Source of the DNA: Lewinellaceae bacterium SD302
GTDB lineage: Bacteria; Bacteroidota; Bacteroidia; Chitinophagales; Saprospiraceae
Reading direction: 5' to 3'
Assembly (NCBI GenBank): GCA_002591745.1
Contig: PDLQ01000001.1
Coordinates: 124,001-188,000 of the forward strand
DNA length: 64,000 nt
Shown: positions 50,027 through 59,049 of the stretch, piece after piece
How positions within the stretch are numbered: the stretch's first letter is position 1
Layout: each line of letters starts with the position of its first letter
Notes under the pieces: model-generated
Databases searched by the model: none
What the model saw: the letters and a program-made list of their open reading frames with translations, nothing else
Told to the model about the DNA's origin: nothing
Translations under genes and position numbers: made by a program

Positions 50027-51199
50027 ATGATCAAAAACTGGTTACGGCCACCGGACCTTTCCGGTATCGACCTGGAGACACTTCCTGACCATAGCGTCGG
50101 GAAAAACCTCCTCACTCACCAGCTGCGGCAGCGCGAATTGCGCAAACTTACGATTGGTATCGTGGGTTTAGACGCAAACATCGCCAAAAAGTTACGCGCT
50201 TCTTTCTATAAACTTGCCTGGGATTTCGATGACCTCAAATTAGCTGACCTGGGCGACGTGCGCAAAAATCACCCTGATTTCATCATTCCGCTTCTGCGCG
50301 AGCTCAAAAATGGTGGTATCCTTCCTTTGTTGATTGGCGGCGAAGCTAGCGGTTTTCGGGCACAATACCAGGCTTTTCAGGAAACGGAGCGCCAGGTCAG
50401 TATTCTAATGATCGATCAGCTCATTCGCCTGACCACCGATAATAACCGGGTGGCGGCCAACGTACTCAATCCCGCCGTCCACGCCAAACGCAAGCGACTG
50501 TTCCACCTGAGTCACATTGGTTCCCAGCGTCACCTGGTGGATCCGGCAATCTACGATCTGCTGGAAAGCCGTTCCTTCAATTACGTTCGCCTCGGCGAGG
50601 CCCGTTCCGACCTAAGCGAACTGGAACCGGTCATCCGTGACGCAGATCTGCTGGGCCTGGACATTTCATCCGTCACCAAATTCGAGGCACCCGCCCAATT
50701 CAGTCATCAACCCAGTGGCTTCGATCTAACGGAACTGACCCAACTTTGTCGTTACGCGGGGATGAGTGATAAATTGCAGTCCTTCGGTATCTACGGAGTA
50801 AATATGTTGGCTAACAAGGTAGCAGTGCCGACTAATGAAAGAAATGATGATGGCTTCGCGACGAACGATTCCACCACCAGCGACCAGGACATCAAGGTTA
50901 CCGCCGCCGCCGCCGCACAATTGCTCTGGTATTTCGTCGACGGTTTCGCTAACCGGAAGGGCGACTTCCCGGCCAGCAGCAAGGGCCTTCTTGAATACGT
51001 CGTAGATTTAAAGGACTACGATCCCATCACTTTCTGGAAATCTCCAAAGAGTGGCCGCTGGTGGATTCAGGCGCCTGCCGGCAAGAAAAACGGTGAAGAA
51101 CGCCACCGACTCATTCCTTGTAGTTATAAGGACTATTTGGACGCGGTGGAACAAAAAATACCGGAACGCCTGATTCAGGCATTCCGGCGTTACGAGTAA
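50027..51199 (+). CDS. Ureohydrolase-fold (arginase/formimidoylglutamase-like) protein with degenerate metal site
   Basis: 390 residues from ATG 50027; an earlier ATG (49967) lies within a TATGTTTT promoter-like box. The fold matches arginase-type ureohydrolases, but the manganese ligands are altered. Where active enzymes have GGDH there is GGEASG (104-109); where they have DAHxD there is MIDQLIRL (Asp130); where they have DxDxxDP there is LGLDISSV (Asp212). At most two of the six usual ligands remain, so hydrolase activity is doubtful. A Ser/Thr/Asp-rich insertion (around TNERNDDGFATNDSTTSDQD) carries a copy of the dispersed motif. A structural or regulatory role is possible. Confidence 0.7.
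   Translation: MIKNWLRPPDLSGIDLETLPDHSVGKNLLTHQLRQRELRKLTIGIVGLDANIAKKLRASFYKLAWDFDDLKLADLGDVRKNHPDFIIPLLRELKNGGILPLLIGGEASGFRAQYQAFQETERQVSILMIDQLIRLTTDNNRVAANVLNPAVHAKRKRLFHLSHIGSQRHLVDPAIYDLLESRSFNYVRLGEARSDLSELEPVIRDADLLGLDISSVTKFEAPAQFSHQPSGFDLTELTQLCRYAGMSDKLQSFGIYGVNMLANKVAVPTNERNDDGFATNDSTTSDQDIKVTAAAAAQLLWYFVDGFANRKGDFPASSKGLLEYVVDLKDYDPITFWKSPKSGRWWIQAPAGKKNGEERHRLIPCSYKDYLDAVEQKIPERLIQAFRRYE
50809..50823 (-). repeat. Dispersed motif copy 17 (GCTACCTTGTTAGCC)
   Basis: Antisense within the ureohydrolase-like gene, read as ANKVA, at the edge of its low-complexity insert. C replaces T at position 6. Confidence 0.7.
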
Positions 51200-51255
51200 G
51201 CATTGATAGTCTTCTAATAACCCTGAACAGTCGAACGTCAAGGAGAGCTATCAGG

Positions 51256-52011
51256 CTAAGACTTTTTGATCGGACAACCGATGGATTTTGTGTAGTTGGT
51301 TGTAACGGCTTCACCATTGCTTAGCTGAGTGAGGGCATCATCGATGTATTGTTGTTCTACGTCATCGGCATCACGCGCACTATCATCGATGGCACCGATG
51401 TACCGAACTTTCTTATCCTTATCCAGAATGAACATATGCGGAGTTCGGGTAGCACCGTACTGAGCGTAAATTTCTTGTTTCGCATCGATCAGGTAGGGAA
51501 ATGAGAAGTTTTTATCCTTTGCTCTTTTTTGCATAGCGGCCAGACTCTCGGGGCCTTTTCCTCCGTTGGAATTGATGGCAATTACTGGGTAACCCATGGG
51601 TGTCCATTTTTCGCTCAGTGCATTTAGTCGATCTTCGTACATCTTCGCAAACGGACATTCGTTGCAGGTAAAGGCAATAACGTAGCCCTTGGCGTCGGGA
51701 GTGTCGGCCAGGGATACCATTTTTCCGTCAACGTCACTCAAGCTGAAATCAGTTGCTACGTCTCCTAGTTGGTAACCTCCAATCTCCGTCAGGCTTCTTT
51801 CTTCTACGGGACTGGGCCTTTTTCCGCCGTGGGGGGGAGGGCCGGGGCGCTTATCTCCTTTGTCCTTAGGCTCAGCAGCCCGGTGAGCCGCCTCTTGCGT
51901 TGAATCGGATTGGGTAGCTAAGTTGGAATCGTTATTGTTGCATGCATAGGTAAAGCACAGCAAAGCAACTGCAATAGCCAGTTTACTAAAGGTGGATTTC
52001 AAAATTGTCAT
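51256..52011 (-). CDS. Thioredoxin-fold redoxin lipoprotein
   Basis: 251 residues. The signal peptide ends in LLCFTYAC (lipobox Cys). A charged linker (about 30-75, with KGDKRPGPPPHGGKRPSP) precedes a thioredoxin/AhpC-like domain (about 80-215). The redox site is FTCNECPFAKMYEDRLN with CNEC as CxxC, then GATRTPHMFILDK with the cis-Pro. It should act as an envelope thiol reductase or peroxiredoxin-like protein. It converges with the ureohydrolase-like gene, separated by 56 bp. Confidence 0.85.
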   Translation of the reverse strand: MTILKSTFSKLAIAVALLCFTYACNNNDSNLATQSDSTQEAAHRAAEPKDKGDKRPGPPPHGGKRPSPVEERSLTEIGGYQLGDVATDFSLSDVDGKMVSLADTPDAKGYVIAFTCNECPFAKMYEDRLNALSEKWTPMGYPVIAINSNGGKGPESLAAMQKRAKDKNFSFPYLIDAKQEIYAQYGATRTPHMFILDKDKKVRYIGAIDDSARDADDVEQQYIDDALTQLSNGEAVTTNYTKSIGCPIKKS

Positions 52012-52172
52012 TGGTTCGTTTTAGAAAAGTGGATTGGGGAAATATTCAAGCGTTTTAAGTTGAACAAGATCTTAGACTATTCACCGGACTAAAGGTTTAA
52101 TACATTTTCCTTTATATAGTAGACTGAATTGATCGTCGCGGGCAGTGATCATATCTGCTTTCATTCAGCGCT

Positions 52173-52187
52173 GCTACCTTGTTAGTC
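52173..52187 (+). repeat. Dispersed motif copy 18 (GCTACCTTGTTAGTC)
   Basis: Sense orientation, 42 bp ahead of the Gfo/Idh/MocA gene. Confidence 0.7.
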
Positions 52188-52229
52188 AGGAAATGCTATT
52201 AACTTAACGGAGAACTAACTATAAAATCC

Positions 52230-53369
52230 ATGAAATCCACCCAAGAACGTAGAAAATTTCTTCGCCAGTCCACCAAAGCCGTTGGGGCACTATTATTACC
52301 GGCTTACCTAAGCGGGTGCGGAAGCAGAGGTGATAATCGTTCTGCCGGCGAGCCAGCTCCCGCTACTCAGCAAGTAACAAACGAACGGCGAAAACTTGGC
52401 GTGGCCCTGGTCGGTCTGGGTGGTTACAGTAGCGGACAACTGGCCCCGGCCCTGCAATTAACCGAACATTGTGAATTGCGGGGAATCGTAACCGGCAGCC
52501 CGGAAAAGATTCCCGTCTGGCGGGAGAAATATGGCATCCCGGAAGCCAACGTCTACAACTACGAAAATATGGACGAGGTGGCCAATAATGACGACATCGA
52601 CGTAGTCTACATCGTACTGCCTACTTCCCTACACGCACAGTTTGCCATCCGGGCGGCCAAAGCAGGAAAACACGTATGGTGTGAAAAGCCGATGGCTATG
52701 GACGTAGAGGAGTGCCAAGCGGTAATCGATGCCTGTGAGACGGCCGGCGTAAAGCTTTCTATCGGATATCGGATGCAGCACGAGCCGAATACCCGCACAC
52801 TGATTGGGTATGCTGAATCAAAACCCTTCGGGAAAATGCAGACGGTGAAGTCCGAAGCCGGCTACGGAGGGCAAATTCCCACCAGTGGCTGGCGCTCCCG
52901 GCCGGAGATGGGCGGTTCGGCACTTTATGACATGGGCGTTTACAGTATTAATGGACTGCGCTATGCCACGGGGCTGGAACCACTGGCGGTGAAAAGTGCC
53001 GTGCAGTACGTACCCAAAACAACCGACGTTACCACCAGTTATGAGCTGATCTTTCCGGATGGAATCGTAGCAAAGGGAAAGGCCAGTGTAGTAGAAAACA
53101 CCAATATTTTGCGGGTTGATTGCGCCGGGGGCTGGTATGAGTTGAGCCCGATGCAGTCTTATAACGGAGTGGAAGGCCGCCGTAGTGACGGGCATTTACT
53201 GAACCAGCCGATCGAGAGCCAACAGGCCCGTCAAATGGACGATGATGCTCTGGCTATCCTGAACGATACCCCGGTAATGGTGCCGGGTAGCGAAGGGTTG
53301 AAAGATATCCGGATCGTGCGAGCGATCATCGAGAGTGCTAAGACGGGTAAAGAAGTAAGTTTGATATAA
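52230..53369 (+). CDS. Gfo/Idh/MocA oxidoreductase with Tat-lipoprotein signal
   Basis: 379 residues. The N-terminus has a twin-arginine motif (ERRKFLRQ) followed by LPAYLSGCGS with a Cys, so it is probably a Tat-exported lipoprotein. The NAD(P)-binding domain has GVALVGLGGYSSGQL, and the family motif EKPMAMDVEECQA includes the usual Lys of EKP. The second domain has GYRMQHEPNTRTL and ALYDMGVYSINGLRYATG. It likely oxidises or reduces a sugar in the periplasm, as in glucose-fructose oxidoreductases. Its stop abuts the stop of the convergent PEBP gene. Confidence 0.9.
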   Translation: MKSTQERRKFLRQSTKAVGALLLPAYLSGCGSRGDNRSAGEPAPATQQVTNERRKLGVALVGLGGYSSGQLAPALQLTEHCELRGIVTGSPEKIPVWREKYGIPEANVYNYENMDEVANNDDIDVVYIVLPTSLHAQFAIRAAKAGKHVWCEKPMAMDVEECQAVIDACETAGVKLSIGYRMQHEPNTRTLIGYAESKPFGKMQTVKSEAGYGGQIPTSGWRSRPEMGGSALYDMGVYSINGLRYATGLEPLAVKSAVQYVPKTTDVTTSYELIFPDGIVAKGKASVVENTNILRVDCAGGWYELSPMQSYNGVEGRRSDGHLLNQPIESQQARQMDDDALAILNDTPVMVPGSEGLKDIRIVRAIIESAKTGKEVSLI

Positions 53370-53849
53370 TCAGCGAGCGTAGAAAGCCGTCAGTCCGGTT
53401 TTGCCGATGACGTGGTCCTTGGCCATGAAAATAACTTTGGGGGGAGGGGTGGAAGCGTCCAGTTCCAGCTTTTCTGTGTCCAAGGCGTACAGCGTGAAGT
53501 GATAGGCGTGGGCCAGGTCACCTGGAGGAGGGCAAGCACCACCGTAGCCGGGCATGCCGTAACTGTTGGTTACTTCCACACTACCGGAGGGCATAGCATT
53601 ATTGCTGGCTCCGCTATCAAGCCGGGAACAAGAGGCCGGGATGTTGAAGACACACCAATGGGTAAACCCGGCTGGTGTCGGGGCGTCCGGGTCGTGCAAA
53701 ATGAGTACGTAGCTTTTAGTTCCTGCGGGCGCACCGGACCAGGAGAGGTCGGGGCTTTGATTGTCACCACCGGCTCCCATACCATTGAAAACACAGGCTT
53801 TGGAAATTTGACCGCTGAATTGAGTGGAAGTGAGGGTGAAACCTGCCAT
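53370..53849 (-). CDS. YbhB/YbcL family (PEBP-like) protein
   Basis: 159 residues, the usual size. The PEBP signature is DNQSPDLSWSGAPAGTKSYVL and LHDPDAPTPAGFTHWCVFNI, with GYGGACPPPGDLAHAYHFTLYALD at the ligand pocket. No signal peptide is evident, so it is cytoplasmic. The role of these Raf-kinase-inhibitor-like proteins in bacteria is poorly known. It converges with the oxidoreductase gene with no gap between stop codons. Confidence 0.9.
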   Translation of the reverse strand: MAGFTLTSTQFSGQISKACVFNGMGAGGDNQSPDLSWSGAPAGTKSYVLILHDPDAPTPAGFTHWCVFNIPASCSRLDSGASNNAMPSGSVEVTNSYGMPGYGGACPPPGDLAHAYHFTLYALDTEKLELDASTPPPKVIFMAKDHVIGKTGLTAFYAR

Positions 53850-54015
53850 GAGTTTAATGTTTTTCTATTTGGAACTTCCGCTCATGGAGTACAGTTCGCA
53901 TTTCGTAGAATTTATATCGCCTTGGTGCAACAAAGGAGGGCGGGAAACCTTTGACGTTGTGCAGTTCATAAGAAACTGACCTACCCCTGTTTTTACTAAA
54001 AACCTGCTTTACGAG

Positions 54016-56394
54016 ATGAAAACAAAACTTACCCTCTGCCTGCTGTTGCTGGCAATGAGTCTGCCATTATTAGCCCAGAAAACTACCGTAAGTGGTTATG
54101 TGCGAGACGCTGAGACCGGAGAAACCCTGATTGGTGCTACCGTGCTGGTCCAGGAAACAAGCACGGGCACCACCACCAACGAATACGGTTTTTTCTCCCT
54201 CAGCCTGGAGCCGGCCGTTTACACCCTGACTGCCAGTTATCTGGGGTATGACAACCAGGAGATCCCGGCCGACATCAGCGTGAGTAACCTGAAAATTGAT
54301 TTTGAGATCGCTCCGGCTGGCACTCAACTCGTAGAAGTGGTGGTAACGGCCGAGGAAGAGGACCGTAACGTCAGTGATGTGCAGATGAGTGTGGAGCAAC
54401 TGGACATGAAGACCATCCAGAAGATTCCGGCCCTGCTCGGTGAAGTCGACGTGATTCGTAGCATCCAGCTACTTCCCGGGGTCACTACGGTCGGTGAAGG
54501 TGCCGCCGGCTTTAACGTACGGGGGGGGAGTATTGACCAAAACCTGGTTATCCTGGACGAAGCGCCAGTCTATAACTCCAGTCATCTGTTCGGCTTTTTC
54601 TCGGTATTTAACCCGGATGCCGTGAAGAACGTCAAGCTCTATAAGGGCGGGATTCCCGCACGCTACGGTGGGCGGCTCTCCAGCATCCTGGACGTAAGGA
54701 TGAAAGAAGGAAATAGCAAGAAATTGAACGTCAACGGCGGAATTGGCACCATTTTCAGTCGGCTTTCCGTGGAAGCGCCGATCGTAAAGGACAAAGCCTC
54801 TTTTCTCGTAGCTGGTCGTCGTTCATATATCGACGTACTAGCTGCCCCGTTTCTGGGCGATGATCTGACGGATACCAAACTGTATTTTTACGACCTCACC
54901 GCCAAAGCCAACGCCAGAGTCGGGGAGGACGATCAGTTCTTCCTATCCGGCTATCTTGGGCGGGACGTCTTCCAATTCGGGCCGGGCGCCGGTTTCGATT
55001 GGGGTAACCAAACGGCCACCTTTCGCTGGAACCACATCTTTAACGACAAGTTGTTCAGCAACCTCACTGTATACTACAGCAACTACGATTATCAGATCAA
55101 CTTCGGGGAGGACGACGAAGATACCTTCGACTGGAGCGCCAAGATCATTAACCTGAGCGCCAAGCCGGAGTTTTCTTATTTTATTAGTCCGGACAACATC
55201 CTTCGCTTCGGCGGGCAAACCATCGGCTACGAGTTTCAACCGGCCAATGCCGTGGCAGTTAACGTAGGAGAAACCATCGATATCAGTATTTCCAAGCAAG
55301 ATGCCCTCGAAAACGGCGTATTCGTAGAGAACGAAGTCACTCTCTGGGATAAACTGAAACTGAACTACGGGCTGCGCCTCAGCCACTTTGCCTACCTGGG
55401 TGGCCGAAATGTTTACACTTTCGGGGAACCCGAGGAAGTGGGCCTGGAAGCCCCTTTGACCGACGTCGAATTTGTGGAAGAGGGGGAAATCGTGAAGGAC
55501 TGGTTCAACCTGGAGCCGCGGGCTTCCTTGCAGTATCAGCTCAACGATAATTCCTCCGTCAAGGCCAGCTACAACCGCATGGCCCAGTACATTCACTTGC
55601 TGAGTAACACGACGGCTTCCATTCCCCTGGATATCTGGACGCCGAGCACCAATAATATCGCTCCCCAGATCGCCGACCAGGTCGCACTTGGTTACTTCCG
55701 CAATTTCAGCGACAATAAATACGAATTCAGCGCCGAGACTTACTATAAAAGCTTCGATAACATTATCGACTACGTAGACGGTGCCGATCTCATCCTCAAC
55801 GAACTGGTGGAAGGGCAAACCCTTAGAGGTGTCGGACGGGCTTACGGCCTGGAGCTAATGCTCAAGAAAACGGAAGGCCGGTTCAGTGGTTGGGTCAATT
55901 ATACCCTCAGTAAAACCGAGCGACGGGTAGCCGGTATCAATAATGGAGAGTGGTACGACAGCCGCTTCGACCAGCCCCACAACCTGAACGTAACGGCCTT
56001 CTACGAATTGAGCCCGCGGGCTACCCTCAGTGGTACCTTCGTCTACAACTCCGGTACGCCAACCACTCTTCCCAGCAGCGGTTTCTACCAACAGGGTTTT
56101 TATATCCCCAATAACGATAGCGACGCCCGCAACAACTACCGCGTGCCCGATTATCACCGCCTGGACGTAAGCCTCACGCTGGACCCCAATCCGGAAAAAG
56201 CCAACAAGCGCTGGCAGGGCACCTGGGTTTTCGGAGTATACAATCTTTACGCCCGCCGTAACCCCTTCACTATTTACGGCAGCCAGCAAGAAGAGCGCGC
56301 CTTGCCCGGGCAAACCATCGATGCAGAGGCCATCCGTTTCAGCGTGGTGGGCAGTATCATTCCTTCTATTTCATACAATTTCACCTTCAAGTAA
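54016..56394 (+). CDS. TonB-dependent receptor with CarboxypepD_reg-like domain
   Basis: 792 residues: signal peptide (LTLCLLLLAMSLPLLAQ), a carboxypeptidase-regulatory-like domain (about 22-105; VSGYVRDAETGETLIGATV), the plug (about 125-225; GAAGFNVRGGSIDQNLVILDE, then GGIPARYGGRLSSILDV), and a C-terminal 22-strand barrel ending in SYNFTFK. It is an outer-membrane, TonB-driven importer. The DUF4249 lipoprotein gene starts 41 bp downstream on the same strand and probably acts as its surface partner, by analogy with SusC/SusD. Substrate is unknown. Confidence 0.93.
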   Translation: MKTKLTLCLLLLAMSLPLLAQKTTVSGYVRDAETGETLIGATVLVQETSTGTTTNEYGFFSLSLEPAVYTLTASYLGYDNQEIPADISVSNLKIDFEIAPAGTQLVEVVVTAEEEDRNVSDVQMSVEQLDMKTIQKIPALLGEVDVIRSIQLLPGVTTVGEGAAGFNVRGGSIDQNLVILDEAPVYNSSHLFGFFSVFNPDAVKNVKLYKGGIPARYGGRLSSILDVRMKEGNSKKLNVNGGIGTIFSRLSVEAPIVKDKASFLVAGRRSYIDVLAAPFLGDDLTDTKLYFYDLTAKANARVGEDDQFFLSGYLGRDVFQFGPGAGFDWGNQTATFRWNHIFNDKLFSNLTVYYSNYDYQINFGEDDEDTFDWSAKIINLSAKPEFSYFISPDNILRFGGQTIGYEFQPANAVAVNVGETIDISISKQDALENGVFVENEVTLWDKLKLNYGLRLSHFAYLGGRNVYTFGEPEEVGLEAPLTDVEFVEEGEIVKDWFNLEPRASLQYQLNDNSSVKASYNRMAQYIHLLSNTTASIPLDIWTPSTNNIAPQIADQVALGYFRNFSDNKYEFSAETYYKSFDNIIDYVDGADLILNELVEGQTLRGVGRAYGLELMLKKTEGRFSGWVNYTLSKTERRVAGINNGEWYDSRFDQPHNLNVTAFYELSPRATLSGTFVYNSGTPTTLPSSGFYQQGFYIPNNDSDARNNYRVPDYHRLDVSLTLDPNPEKANKRWQGTWVFGVYNLYARRNPFTIYGSQQEERALPGQTIDAEAIRFSVVGSIIPSISYNFTFK

Positions 56395-56435
56395 GCCCGG
56401 AGGTCCTCCCTCAGGGTCTTCTAAATAAGACTCAT

Positions 56436-57311
56436 ATGAAAGTCTACATCATTCCATTCATTTTATTTGCGTTCCTCCTCACCAATTGCGAGGACCCCAT
56501 CGACGTGCCCAGCCCCTTCGAGGAAAGTACCGTCGTAGTCGATGCCTGGCTCACGAATACCGAAGAAGTGCAAACCATCCGCCTGAATGAAAGCGTGGAT
56601 TACTTTGCCGGTGGCGAAAGCCCGGCCATATCCGGAGCTACTATTACCGTTTGCCGCAATGATGGAGAGGCTTGCTTCTCCTTCGCCGAGGCTGCCGCCG
56701 GTGTCTATCTTTGGCAACCCCAAACGGGAGAAACCTTGGGTTCTCCCGGCGATGAGTTCGAATTGTCCATCGCCACCGAGGGGCGCCGCTTCAGTGCTTT
56801 AACTCAACTGAGAAGGACCGCCATCATCGACAGTATCTCGCTGGAGTTCGAGGAAGAGAGTCTCCGTCGTGACGAAGGTTTCTACCCCCAGGTATACGCC
56901 CGCGACCTGCCCGGCCAGGGAGATACCTACTGGCTGAAAGCCTGGAAGAACGATACTTTGTTGAACCGGACTTCGGAACTGACCATCAGTTACGATGGTA
57001 CCTTCAGCGCGGGAACCAATATCGACGGCGGTTATTTCCTGCCACCTTTGCGGGAGATCGAGCCCCTCAATGACGATGGCGAACCCGTTCCCTTTCTGGC
57101 CGGCGACAGCCTTTACGTAGAGGTGCACAGTATCAGCAACATTGCCTTCAATTTCCTGGAGATCGCTGAACGTCAGATCGAGAACACCGGTTTGTTCGCC
57201 AGCCCCATCGCCAACGCACGCGGTAACATCCGTGACGAGGAGAGCGGGGAACTGATTCTGGGTATTTTCAACGTCGCAGAGGTCGCCAGCGCATCGATTC
57301 TAGTAGAATAG
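56436..57311 (+). CDS. DUF4249 lipoprotein, partner of the TonB receptor
   Basis: 291 residues. The signal peptide ends in LLTNC (lipobox Cys), followed by EDPIDVPSPFEESTVVVDAWLTNTEEVQTIRL, the family start. The remaining strands (GATITVCRNDGEACFSF, GDEFELSIATEGRRFSA) fit a beta-rich surface domain. It is paired with the TonB-dependent receptor 41 bp upstream. A second, unpaired DUF4249 gene lies at 39591. Confidence 0.85.
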   Translation: MKVYIIPFILFAFLLTNCEDPIDVPSPFEESTVVVDAWLTNTEEVQTIRLNESVDYFAGGESPAISGATITVCRNDGEACFSFAEAAAGVYLWQPQTGETLGSPGDEFELSIATEGRRFSALTQLRRTAIIDSISLEFEEESLRRDEGFYPQVYARDLPGQGDTYWLKAWKNDTLLNRTSELTISYDGTFSAGTNIDGGYFLPPLREIEPLNDDGEPVPFLAGDSLYVEVHSISNIAFNFLEIAERQIENTGLFASPIANARGNIRDEESGELILGIFNVAEVASASILVE

Positions 57312-57314
57312 GGT

Positions 57315-57328
57315 GGCTTCAAAGTAGC
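57315..57328 (-). repeat. Dispersed motif copy 19 (GCTACTTTGAAGCC)
   Basis: 3 bp behind the DUF4249 stop, opposite orientation to it. Confidence 0.75.
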
Positions 57329-57410
57329 AGAGATGACGTGAGGACGTGCAAAATTAAGATAGGATAAGCCCCGGCAATACTGAACGACTGCAATTTAGAA
57401 GATAAGCACT

Positions 57411-57425
57411 GCTACTTTGCTAGTC
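57411..57425 (+). repeat. Dispersed motif copy 20 (GCTACTTTGCTAGTC)
   Basis: Sense orientation, 98 bp ahead of the WG-repeat gene. With copy 19 it forms an inverted pair 82 bp apart, the closest pair in the window. Confidence 0.75.
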
Positions 57426-57523
57426 TTGAGACTGTATTTTTAATATCCTGACAATTAAAATGGATTTGTGTAATTTCATTTTATACAGCATCAAATGATT
57501 AGAATTGTTCAATTTGAATTGTT

Positions 57524-58336
57524 ATGCGTTTATTTCTCTCTCTTCTATTTTTTTTGTCGTTCAGCTCAGGAATGGTCTATAGTCAGGTAGCCATACCTTA
57601 TCGCCATGGCAATATGTGGGGTTTTGCGGATGAGTCCGGCTGGATCATAATAACGCCGAAATATGAAGCTGTCGGTGAGTTTGTCAACGGTATGGCATGG
57701 GTGAAAAAGAAAAACAAATATGGGTTTATTAATCGCCTCGGAGAAGAAGTAATTAAAGCGAAGTACAAAGAAGTAAGTGACTTTGGCCTTGATGCATCAT
57801 TCGTACGTCGGGGCAATAAATCTTACTATCTGGATCGGCACGGTAGAAGAACCGTCTTAGGTGGAGTACGTTGTTACAATGAATTAATTGTGCATCACTT
57901 TGAAACTTATACGGCATCTGGCAAAATTGGACTACTTGGGAAAAGACTCAGATTAAGTAGGACGGGCAGTAAGGTTTTTGTCAGAGATACCCTTAAAGCC
58001 ATATGGGAAGATTTTCGCCAAGCTGATTCTCACCCGTTCGCCGCGGTCAAACTTAATGGAAAATGGGGCATCATCAAAAGTGATTGGGAAATGATGGTAG
58101 ATTACAAATATGATGATGTGTTACCCAATACATACCAAAATCTCCCGGATCATACCTTCGTCTACCGTTTGGAGAATAAATACGGGTTTTTAGATGAGTC
58201 GGGTGAAGTCTTGATAGAGGCTAAATACTATCAAGCCGAGCCATTTAACAAACGTGGTCTGGCCAAAGTTTGGCTGAACAAACACTATTGGGGCTACATT
58301 GATAAAACTGGAAGAGAATATTTTTTCCATGATTAA
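57524..58336 (+). CDS. WG-repeat protein, exported
   Basis: 270 residues with a signal peptide (FLSLLFFLSFSSGMVYSQ). The mature part is built from WG repeats (for example MWGFADESGWIIITPKYEAV, KYGFINRLGEEVIKAKY, KWGIIKSDWEM, KYGFLDESGEVLIEAKY, YWGYIDKTGREY), five or six units of about 30 residues. The middle unit is degenerate. WG repeats are common in Bacteroidota surface or periplasmic proteins; the function is not known. It converges on miaE: the two stops are adjacent. Confidence 0.85.
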   Translation: MRLFLSLLFFLSFSSGMVYSQVAIPYRHGNMWGFADESGWIIITPKYEAVGEFVNGMAWVKKKNKYGFINRLGEEVIKAKYKEVSDFGLDASFVRRGNKSYYLDRHGRRTVLGGVRCYNELIVHHFETYTASGKIGLLGKRLRLSRTGSKVFVRDTLKAIWEDFRQADSHPFAAVKLNGKWGIIKSDWEMMVDYKYDDVLPNTYQNLPDHTFVYRLENKYGFLDESGEVLIEAKYYQAEPFNKRGLAKVWLNKHYWGYIDKTGREYFFHD

Positions 58337-58942
58337 CTAGTGCATTCGATCACCCCGAACCTCCATATTCTTCAGCATATCCGCTTCATAGGCCAGGTAC
58401 TCGGCCCAGCGGGCATCTACCTTCTCCCGATTGAAATATTTGCGGGCCAGTTCGATGAAGAGAACGTAGTGACCGGCTTCGGCGACCATGAATTTGTGGT
58501 AAAATTTCTTGAGTTTATCGTCGCTGATGTGCAGGCTGAGCAGGCGAAAGCGCTCGCAACTGCGGGCCTCGATGAGCGCGCAGATCAGCAACTTTTCCAT
58601 CAGTTTGTCTTCGCGGCTACCGCCTTTTTTTTGAAAAGCCAGCAGACCGTTGACGTACTCGTCTTTGCGCTGGCGGCCGAGTTGTAAGCCACGCTTATCC
58701 ATTTCATCCAGGACGGCGCGAAAGTGACCCCATTCCTCAGTAACTATGGGCGCCAGTTCGCGGACCAACTCAGCGTACTCCGGATAGCCCTGGATGAGGG
58801 TGATGCAGCTGGTAGCCGCCTTTTGTTCACAATAGGCGTGGTCAGTCAGGATTTCACCCAGATCCATTTCCGCCAGGTTAACCCAGCGGGGATCGGTGGG
58901 CAGCTTGAGGTTGAGCATCTGAACGGTGGCGGGGGTATTCAT
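58337..58942 (-). CDS. miaE: tRNA-(ms2io6A)-hydroxylase MiaE
   Basis: 201 residues, a diiron ferritin-like four-helix bundle. Iron ligands of the Glu/His type appear in YCEQKAATSC, TEEWGHFRAVL, ALIEARSCERF and VAEAGHYVLF. MiaE hydroxylates the isopentenyl group of ms2i6A37 in tRNA that reads U-starting codons, and needs oxygen. Its presence implies an aerobic lifestyle. The neighbouring gap (58943-59072) holds short AATCATT-type tandem repeats. Confidence 0.92.
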   Translation of the reverse strand: MNTPATVQMLNLKLPTDPRWVNLAEMDLGEILTDHAYCEQKAATSCITLIQGYPEYAELVRELAPIVTEEWGHFRAVLDEMDKRGLQLGRQRKDEYVNGLLAFQKKGGSREDKLMEKLLICALIEARSCERFRLLSLHISDDKLKKFYHKFMVAEAGHYVLFIELARKYFNREKVDARWAEYLAYEADMLKNMEVRGDRMH

Positions 58943-58955
58943 TACGGGAAGGATT

Positions 58956-59040
58956 AAATCATTAAATCATTGGATCATTAGATAGCGAAGATATAAGTCC
59001 CTTGTCAATCATCCTAAAATCCAATCATCCAATCATCTTT
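58956..59040. repeat. AT-rich short tandem/inverted repeats
   Basis: ATCATT-type units (ATTAAATCATTAAATCATTG...) and, further on, their complement (CCAATCATCCAATCATC) alternate in this 85-bp stretch upstream of miaE. Meaning unknown; it may form a weak hairpin. Confidence 0.4.
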
Positions 59041-59049
59041 AATACCATT

